64,000 nt of DNA from Pisaster brevispinus (taxonomy: Eukaryota; Echinodermata; Asteroidea; Forcipulatida; Asteriidae). Positions 55,957 through 64,000 of the stretch are shown here, piece by piece. The notes beneath the pieces are model-generated. The model had not been told where the DNA came from and searched no databases. It saw nothing but the letters and a program-made list of their open reading frames with translations. Made by a program: the position numbers and the translations under genes. Position 1 is the first letter of the stretch. Each line of letters opens with the position of its first letter. The DNA lies in assembly GCA_023634235.1 (NCBI GenBank), contig JAMKCF010000013.1, positions 16,369,705-16,433,704 of the forward strand. Reading direction: 5' to 3'.

Positions 55957-58900
55957 CTTTTTCTCACTGGCGATGACGTAGGCGTGTTATACAGTGGAGT
56001 TTCGGGCAGCCCTACTTGCAGGACGCTGGCCTCGCCTACAAAATGGTGACCTTAACGAAACTCACGGAAGAGAGAGCCCTTGAGACGGGCTTTCTAATGG
56101 TGTACAACTTGTGAAAATCCAGTATCATTCTGAGGGTGATTGACCGTCCTTAGTTTGTCTTTGTTTCTTTGACAGCTCTGTGTACAAAAATCCCATTAGG
56201 GATGCTTTTGAGGAGCGTTCGGAGTAGCCCCACCTGCTGGTCATTTCCGGTATGAAGCTTGCCCTCCGCGACCCTAAAAATTTGATTTTCGGAGGCAGGG
56301 ATATCCAAGGCAGAGTCAGGTACAAATTTTGTCTCTCTAGCATTTCTAGTTCATGAGTTATTTCCAAGCTTAGCACAGAATTTATTTCGGACATTTTTGT
56401 GCCGGCTTTTTCTCACTGGCGATGACGTAGGCGTGTAATACAGTGGAGTTTCGGGCAGCCCTACTTGCAGGACGCTGGCTTCGTCTAGAAAATGGTGATC
56501 TTAACGAAACTCACAGAAGAGAGAGCCATTGAGACAGGCTTTTTAATGGTGTACAACTTGTGAAAATCCAGTATCATTCTGAGGGTGATTTGACCGTCCT
56601 TAGTTTGTCTTTGTTTCTTTGACAGCTCTGTGTACAAAAATCCCATTAGGGATGCTTTTGAGGACCGTTTGGAGTAGCCCCACCTGCTGGTCATTTCCGG
56701 TATGAAGCTTGCCCTCAGCGACCCTAAAAATTTTGATTTTCGGAAGCAGGGATATCCAAGGCAGAGTCAGGTACAAATTTTGTCTCTCTAGCATCTCTAG
56801 TTCATGAGTTATTTCCAAGCTTAGCACAGAACTTATTTCGGACCTTTTTGTGCCGGCTTTTTCTCACTGACGATGACGTAGGCGTCTAATACAGTGGAGT
56901 TTCGGGCAGCCCTACTTCGAGGACTCTGGTCTCGCTTACAAAATAATAATCTTAACGAGACTCACAGAAGAGAGAGCCCTTCAGACGGGCTTTCTAATGG
57001 TGTACAACTTGTGAACATCCAGTATCATTCTGAGGGTGATTTGACCGTCCTTAGTTTGTCTTTGTTTCTTTGACAGCTCTGTGTACAAAAATCCCATTAG
57101 GGATGCTTTTGAGGAGCGTTAGGGGTAGCCCCACCTGCTGGTCATTTCCGGTATGAAGCTTGCCCTCCGCGACCCTAAAAGTTTGATTTTCGGAAGCAGG
57201 GATATCCAAGGCAGAGTCAGGTACAAATTTTGTCTCTCTAGCATTTCTAGTTCATGAGTTATTTCCAAGCTTAGCACAGAATTTATTTCGGACCTTTTTG
57301 TGCCGGCTTTTTCTCACTGGCGATGACGTAGGCGTGTAATACAGTGGAGTTTCGGGCAGCCCTACTTCCAGGACGCTGGTCTCGCTTAGAAAATGATGAT
57401 CTTAACGAGATTCACAGAAGAGAGAGCCCTTCAGACAGGCTTTCTAATGGTGTACAACTTGTGAAAATCCAGTATCATTCTGAGGGTGATTTGACCGTCC
57501 TTAGTTTGTCTTTATTTTTTTGCCAGATCTGTGTACAAAAACCCATGAGGGATGCTTTTGAGGAGCGTTGGGAGTAGCCCCACCTGCTGGTCATTTCCGG
57601 TATGAAGCTTGCCCTCCGCGACCCTAAAAGTTTGATTTTCGGAAGCAGGGATATCCAAGGCAGAGTCAGGTACAAATTTTGTCTCTCTAGCATTTCTAGT
57701 TCATGAGTTATTTCCAAGCTTAGCACAGAATTTATTTCGGACCTTTTTGTGCCGGCTTTTTCTCACTGGCGATGACGTAGGCGTGTAATACAGTGGAGTT
57801 TCGGGCAGCCCTACTTCCAGGACGCTGGTCTCGCTTAGAAAATGATGATCTTAACGAGACTCATAGAAGAGAGAGCCCTTCAGACAGGCTTTCTAATGGT
57901 GTACAACTTGTGAAAATCCAGTATCATTCTGAGGGTGATTTGACCGTCCTTAGTTTGTCTTTATTTTTTTGCCAGATCTGTGTACAAAAATCCCATGAGG
58001 GATGCTTTTGAGGAGCGTTGGGAGTCGCCCCACCTGCTGGTCATTTCCGGTATGAAGCTTGCCCTCCGCGACCCTAAAAGTTTGATTTTCGGAAGCAGGG
58101 ATATCCAAGGCAGAGTCAGGTACAAATTTTGTCTCTCTAGCATTTCTAGTTCATGAGTTATTTCCAAGCTTAGCACAGAATTTATATCGGAACTTTTAGT
58201 GCCGGCTTTTTCTCACTGGCGATGAAGTAGGCGTGTAATACAGTTGAGTTTAGGGCAGCCCTACTTCCAGGACGCTGGCCTCGCCTAGAAAAGGCTGACC
58301 TTAACGAAACTCACGGAAGAGAGAGCCCTTCAGACAGGCTTTTTAATAGTGTACAACTTGTGAAAATCCAGTATCATTCTGAGGGTGATTTGACCGTCCT
58401 TAGTTTGTCTTTGTTTCTTTGACAGCTCTGTGAACAAAAATCCCATTAGGGATGCTTTTGAGGAGCGTTGGGAGTAGCCCCACCTGCTGGTCATTTCCGG
58501 TATGAAGCTTGCCCTCCGCGACCCTAAAAGTTTGATTTTCGGAAGCAGGGATATCCAAGGCAGAGTCAGGTACAAATTTTGTCTCTCTAGCATTTCTAGT
58601 TCATGAGTTATTTCCAAGCTTAGCACAGAATTTATATCGGAACTTTTTGTGCCGGCTTTTTCTCACTGGCGATGAAGTAGGCGTGTAATACAGTGGAGTT
58701 TAGGGCAGCCCTACTTCCAGGACGCTGGTCTCGCTTACAAAGTGATGACCTTAACGAGACGCACAGAAGAGAAAGCCCTAGAGATTGGCTTTCTAATGGT
58801 GTACAACTTGTGAAAATCCAGTATCAATATTAGGGTGATTTGACCGTCCTTAATTTGTCTTTATTTCTTTGACAGCTCTGTGTACAAAAATCCCATTAGG

Positions 58901-60005
58901 GATGCTTTTGAGGAGTGTTGGGAGTAGCCCCACCTGCTGGTCATTTCCGGTATGAAGCTTGCCCTCCGCGACCCTAAAAGTTTGATTTTCGGAAGCAGGG
59001 ATATCCAAGGCAGAGTCAGGTACAAATTTTGTCTCTCTAGCATCTCTAGTTCATGAGTTATTTCCAAGCTTAGCACAGAACTTATTTCGGACCTTTTTGT
59101 GCCGGCTTTTTCTCACTGGCGATGACGTAGGCGTGTAATACAGTGGAGTTTCGGGCAGCCCTACTTCCAGGACGCTGGTCTCGCTTAGAAAATGATGATC
59201 TTAACGAGATTCACAGAAGAGAGAGCCCTTCAGACAGGCTTTCTAATGGTGTACAACTTGTGAAAATCCAGTATCATTCTGAGGGAGATTTGACCGTCCT
59301 TAGTTTGTCTTTATTTTTTTGCCAGCTCTGTGTACAAAAATCCCATTAGGGATGCTTTTGAGGAGCGTTGGGAGTAGCCCCACCTGCTGGTCATTTCCGG
59401 TATGAAGCTTGCCCTCCGCGACCCTAAAAGTTTGATTTTCGGAAGCAGGGATATCCAAGGCAGAGTCAGGTACAAATTTTGTCTCTCTAGCATTTCTAGT
59501 TCATGAGTTATTTCCAAGCTTAGCACAGAATTTATATCGGAACTTTTAGTGCCGGCTTTTTCTCACTGGCGATGACGTAGGCGTGTAATACAGTGGTTTT
59601 TCGGGCAGCCCTACTTCCAGGACGCTGGCCTCGCCTAGAAAAGGCTGACCTTTACGAAACTCACGGAAGAGAGAGCCCTTCAGACAGGCTTTTTAATAGT
59701 GTACAACTTGTGAAAATCCAGTATCATTCTGAGGGTGATTTGACCGTCCTTAGTTTGTCTTTGTTTCTTTGACAGCTCTGTGTACAAAAATCCCATTAGG
59801 GATGCTTTTGAGGAGCGTTGGGAGTAGCCCCACCTGCTGGTCATTTCCGGTATGAAGCTTGCCCTCCGCGACCCTAAAAGTTTGATTTTCGGAAGCAGGG
59901 ATATCCAAGGCAGAGTCAGGTACAAATTTTGTCTCTCTAGCATTTCTAGTTCATGAGTTATTTCCAAGCTTAGCACAGAATTTATTTCGGACCTTTTTGT
60001 GCCGG

Positions 60006-62720
60006 CTTTTTCTCACTGGCGATGACGTAGGCGTGTAATACAGTGGAGTTTCGGGCAGCCCTACTTCCAGGACGCTGGTCTCGCTTAGAAAATGATGATC
60101 TTAACGAGACTCACAGAAGAGAGAGCCCTTCAGACAGGCTTTCTAATGGTGTACAACTTGTGAAAATCCAGTATCATTCTGAGGGTGATTTGACCGTCCT
60201 TAGTTTGTCTTTGTTTCTTTGACAGCTCTGTGTACAAAAATCCCGTTAGGGATGCTTTTGAGGAGCGTTGGGAGTAGCCCCACCTGCTGGTCATTTCCGG
60301 TATGAAGCTTGCCCTCCGCGACCCTAAAAGTTTGATTTTCGGAAGCAGGGATATCCAAGGCAGAGTCAGGAACAATTTTTGTCTCTCTAGCATTTCTAGT
60401 TCATGAGTTATTTCCAAGCTTAGCACAGAATTTATTTCGGAACTTTTTGTGCTGGCTTTTTCTCACTGGCGATGACGTAGGCGTGTTATACAGTGGAGTT
60501 TCGGGCAGCCCTACTTGCAGGACGCTGGCCTCGTCTACAAAATGGTGACCTTAACGAAACTCACGAAAGAGAGAGCCCTTGAGACGGGCTTTCTAATGGT
60601 GTACAACTTGTGAAAATCCAGTATCATTCTGAGGGTGATTTGACCGTCCTTAGTTTGTCTTTGTTTCTTTGACAGCTCTGTGTACAAAAATCCCATTAGG
60701 GATGCTTTTGAGGAGCGTTCGGGGTAGCCCCACCTGCTGGTCATTTCCGGTATGAAGCTTGCCCTCCGCGACCCTAAAAGTTTGATTTTCGGAAGCAGGG
60801 ATATCCAAGGCAGAGTCAGGTACAAATTTTGTCTCTCTAGCATTTCTAGTTCATGAGTTATTTCCAAGCTTAGCACAGAATTTATATCGGAACTCTTTGT
60901 GCCGGCTTTTTCTCACTGGCGATGAAGTAGGCGTATAATACAGTGGAGTTTAGGGCAGCCCTACTTCCAGGACGCTGGTCTCGCTTACAAAGTGATGACC
61001 TTAACGAGACGCACAGAAGAGAAAGCCCTAGAGATTGGCTTTCTAATGGTGTACAACTTGTGAAAATCCAGTATCAATATTAGGGTGATTTGACCGTCCT
61101 TAATTTGTCTTTATTTCTTTGACAGCTCTGTGTACAAAAATCCCATTAGGGATGCTTTTGAGGAGCGTTGGGAGTAGCCCCACCTGCTGGTCATTTCCGG
61201 TATGAAGCTTGCCCTCCGCGACCCTAAAAGTTTGATTTTCGGAAGCAGGGATATCCAAGGCAGAGTCAGGTACAAATTTTGTCTCTCTAGCATTTCTAGT
61301 TCATGAGTTATTTCCAAGCTTAGCACAGAATTTATTTCGGAACTTTTTGTGCTGGCTTTTTCTCACTGGCGATGACGTAGGCGTGTTATACAGTGGAGTT
61401 TCGGGCAGCCCTACTTGCAGGACGCTGGCCTCGTCTACAAAATGGTGACCTTAACGAAACTCACGGAAGAGAGAGCCCTTGAGACGGGCTTTCTAATGGT
61501 GTACAACTTGTGAAAATCCAGTATCATTCTGAGGGTGATTTGACCGTCCTTAGTTTGTCTTTATTTTTTTGCCAGCTCTGTATACAAAAATCCCATTAGG
61601 GATGCTTTTGAGGCGCGTTGGGAGTAGCCCCACCTGCTGGTCATTTCCGGTATGAAGCTTGCCCTCCGCGACTCTTAAAGTTTGATTTTCGGAAGCAGGG
61701 ATATCCGAAGCAGGGATATCCAAGGCAGAGTCAGGTACAAATTTTGTCTCTCTAGCATTTCTAGTTCATGAGTTATTTCCAAGCTTAGCACAGAATTTAT
61801 TTCGGACCTTTTTGTGCCGGCTTTTTCTCACTGGCGATGACGTAGGCGTGTAATACAGTGGAGTTTCGGGCAGCCCTACTTCCAGGACGCTGGTCTCGCT
61901 TAGAAAATGATGATCTTAACGAGACTCACAGAAGAGAGAGCCCTTCAGACAGGCTTTCTAATGGTGTACAACTTGTGAAAATCCAGTATCATTCTGAGGG
62001 TGATTTGACCGTCCTTAGTTTGTCTTTGTTTCTTTGACAGCTCTGTGTACAAAAATCCCGTTAGGGATGCTTTTGAGGAGCGTTGGGAGTAGCCCCACCT
62101 GCTGGTCATTTCCGGTATGAAGCTTGCCCTCCGCGACCCTAAAAGTTTGATTTTCGGAAGCAGGGATATCCAAGGCAGAGTCAGGAACAATTTTTGTCTC
62201 TCTAGCATTTCTAGTTCATGAGTTATTTCCAAGCTTAGCACAGAATTTATTTCGGAACTTTTTGTGCTGGCTTTTTCTCACTGGCGATGACGTAGGCGTG
62301 TTATACAGTGGAGTTTCGGGCAGCCCTACTTGCAGGACGCTGGCCTCGTCTACAAAATGGTGACCTTCACGAGACGCACAGAAGAGAAAGCCCTTGAGAT
62401 TGGCTTTCTAATGGTGTACAACTTGTGAAAATCCAGTATCATTCTTAGGGTGATTTGACCGTCCTTAATTTGTCTTTATTTCTTTGCCAGCTCTGTGTAC
62501 AAAAATCCCATTAGGGATGCTTTTGAGGAGCGTTGGGAGTAGCCCCACCTGCTGGTCATTTCCGGTATGAAGCTTGCCCTCCGCGAGCCTAAAAGTTTGA
62601 TTTTCGGAAGCAGGTATATCCAAGGCAGAGTCAGGTACAAATTTTGTCTCTCTAGCATTTCTAGTTCATGAGTTATTTCCAAGCTTAGCACAGAATTTAT
62701 TTCGGAACTTTTTGTGCTGG
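60006..62720 (+). repeat. Higher-order repeat of about 1.8 kb with a 15-bp expansion
   Basis: The monomer at 60006-60455 recurs at 61821-62270 (shared CCCGTTAGGG and CAGGAACAATTTTTG). The monomer at 60456 has the same first half as those at 61356, 62271 and 62721 (GTGCTGGC, GTTATACAG, CTCGTCTACAAAATGG). The monomer at 60906 is a copy of 58656 (TACAAAGTGATGACC, TATCAATATTAGGG), 2250 bp away. The spacing 60006 to 61821 is 1815 bp because of a 15-bp duplication in the 61356 monomer. Confidence 0.8.
61692..61721 (+). repeat. 15-bp tandem duplication inside one monomer
   Basis: GAAGCAGGGATATCC occurs twice in a row (61692-61706 and 61707-61721). Every other monomer has it once. This makes the unit starting at 61356 465 bp long and duplicates the GGATATCC palindrome. 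Confidence 0.95.
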
Positions 62721-64000
62721 CTTTTTCTCACTGGCGATGACGTAGGCGTGTTATACAGTGGAGTTTCGGGCAGCCCTACTTGCAGGACGCTGGCCTCGTC
62801 TACAAAATGGTGACCTTCACGAGACGCACAGAAGAGAAAGCCCTTGAGATTGGCTTTCTAATGGTGTACAACTTGTGAAAATCCAGTATCATTCTGAGGG
62901 TGATTTGTCCGTCCTTAGTTTGTCTTTGTTTCTTTGACAGCTCTGTGTACAAAAATCCCATTAGGGATGCTTTTGAGGAGCGTTGGGAGTAGCCCGACCT
63001 GCTGGTCATTTCCGGTATGAAGCTTGCCCTCCGCGACCCTAAAAGTTTGATTTTCGGAAGCAGGGATATCCAAGGCAGAGTCGGGTACAAATTTTGTCTC
63101 TCTAGCATTTCTAGTTCATGAGTTATTTCCAAGCTTAGCACAGAATTTATTTCGGACCTTTTTGTGCCGGCTTTTTCTCACTGGCGATGACGTAGGCGTG
63201 TAATACAGTGGAGTTTCGGGTAGCCCTACTTGCAGGACGCTGGTCTCGCCTACAAAATAGTGACCTTAACGAAACTCACGGAAGAGAGAGCCCTTGAGAC
63301 GGGCTTTCTAATGGTGTACAACTTGTGAAAATCCAGTATCATTCTGAGGGTGATTTGACCGTCCTTAGTTTGTCTTTATTTCTTTGACAGCTCTGTGTAC
63401 AAAAATCCCATAACGGATGCTTTTGAGAAGCGTTGGGAGTAGCCCCACCTGCTGGTCATTTCCGGTATGAAGCTTGCCCTCCGCGACCCTAAAAGTTTGA
63501 TTTTCGGAAGCAGGGATATCCAAGGCAGAGTCGGGTACAAATTTTTTCTCTCTAGCATTTCTAGTTCATGGGTTATTTCAAAGCTTAGCACAGAATTTCT
63601 TTCGGAACTTTTTGTGCCGGCTTTTTCTCACTGGCGATGACGTAGGCGTGTAATACAGTGGAGTTTAGGGCAGCCCTACTTCCAGGACGCTGGCCTCGCC
63701 TAGAAAATACTCACCTTAATGAAACTCACGGAAGAGAGAGCCCTTGAGACAGGCTTTCTAATGGTGTACAACTTGTGAAAATCCAGTATCATTCTGAGGG
63801 TGATTTGACCGTCCTTAGTTTGTCTTTGTTTCTTTGACCGCTCTGTGTACAAAAATCCCATTAGGGATGCTTTTGAGAAGCGTTGGGAGTAGCCCCACCT
63901 GCTGGTCATTTCCGGTATGAAGCTTGCCCTCCGCGACCCTAAAAGTTTGATTTTCGGAAGCAGGGATATCCAGGGCAGAGTCGGGTACAAAGTTTTTCTC

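Larger units (their letters stand above)
48300..63620 (+). repeat. Diverged satellite subfamily, right part of the array
   Basis: From about 48.3 kb many monomers share changes rare elsewhere. These are GTTATACAG for GTAATACAG, CTTGCAGG for CTTCCAGG, GATCTTAACGAG for GACCTTAACGAA, TTTTTTTGCCAG for TTTCTTTGACAG and CGGAACTTTTT for CGGACCTTTTT. Some also have GTTCTTGGG for GTTTCGGG. Indels of 1-2 bp are also more frequent here. The markers are mixed among monomers, showing shuffling within the subfamily. Confidence 0.8.
36300..64000 (+). repeat. Satellite array, right block (60 complete monomers plus partial ones)
   Basis: Continuation of the left array in the same orientation. The first 386 bp (36300-36685) complete the monomer cut by the retrotransposon. 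Complete units begin at 36686, 37136, 37586, 38036, 38485, then every 450 to 45235, a short unit to 45599, then 45600 and every 450 to 48300. They continue at 48751, 49201, 49650, 50100, 50552, 51002, 51454, 51906, 52356, 52807, 53257, 53707, 54156, 54607, 55057, 55506, 55957, 56406, 56857, 57307, 57756, then every 450 to 61356, then 61821, 62271, 62721 and 63171. A partial unit starts at 63621. The array is open at the right edge. No gene is seen here. Confidence 0.98.

Noticed and set aside
48788..59349. Short plus-strand open frames (about 68-77 codons) in monomers near 48788, 51943, 57344, 57793 and 59143
   Set aside because: They appear only in the diverged subfamily, where GATCTTAACGAG removes an in-frame stop. 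They begin at GTG and have no domain.
1..64000. CENP-B box in the satellite
   Set aside because: The nearest sequences (around TTTTCGGAAGCAGGG) lack the required central A and the CGGG end in both orientations.
1..64000. CRISPR array or prokaryotic repeat system
   Set aside because: The 450-bp unit is contiguous with no short repeat/spacer alternation, and the embedded element is a eukaryotic LTR retrotransposon.

Overview
The window looks like eukaryotic, almost certainly metazoan, genomic DNA. It is one very large satellite array interrupted once by a full-length, apparently intact Ty3/gypsy LTR retrotransposon. I see no host gene. The animal origin is inferred from the retroelement: Gag with one CCHC knuckle, Pol in the order PR-RT-RH-IN with a GPY-type integrase tail and no chromodomain, a TATA plus AATAAA LTR, and standard stop codons. 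The sequence does not let me name the species.

Region 1 (1-27506): 61 complete head-to-tail monomers of about 450 bp plus a 58-bp partial one. Region 2 (27507-36299): the 8793-bp retrotransposon on the + strand. It has a 737-bp LTR, a primer-binding-site candidate, a 1-kb leader with a 79-bp tandem repeat, gag, pol in the -1 frame overlapping gag, a short 3' UTR with a polypurine tract, and a second 737-bp LTR that I read as identical. Region 3 (36300-64000): the same satellite in the same orientation and register, with 60 more complete monomers and partial ones at both ends. The array runs off both window edges.

The satellite has local higher-order structure. There is a 1351-bp trimer repeated four times (2251-7654), a 900-bp dimer (24300-26099), an 1800-bp tetramer with a 2700-bp variant (38935-45234), a 1350-bp trimer (53257-55956) and an approximately 1.8-kb tetramer (60006 onward). 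A diverged subfamily dominates from about 48.3 kb. Most monomers carry a 113-codon open frame on the minus strand. I treat it as a by-product of the repeat sequence, not a gene, because it is broken in many copies and changes amino acids freely.

The retrotransposon encodes what is expected for autonomous retrotransposition: capsid/nucleocapsid, protease, reverse transcriptase, RNase H and integrase. There is no env. The identical LTRs and open frames indicate a very recent insertion. Three features deserve attention: there is no target-site duplication (six satellite bases are missing instead); a 57-bp direct repeat inside each LTR is flanked by splice-like GT and AG; and plus-strand splice-like signals recur in every satellite monomer downstream of the outward-reading 3' LTR.
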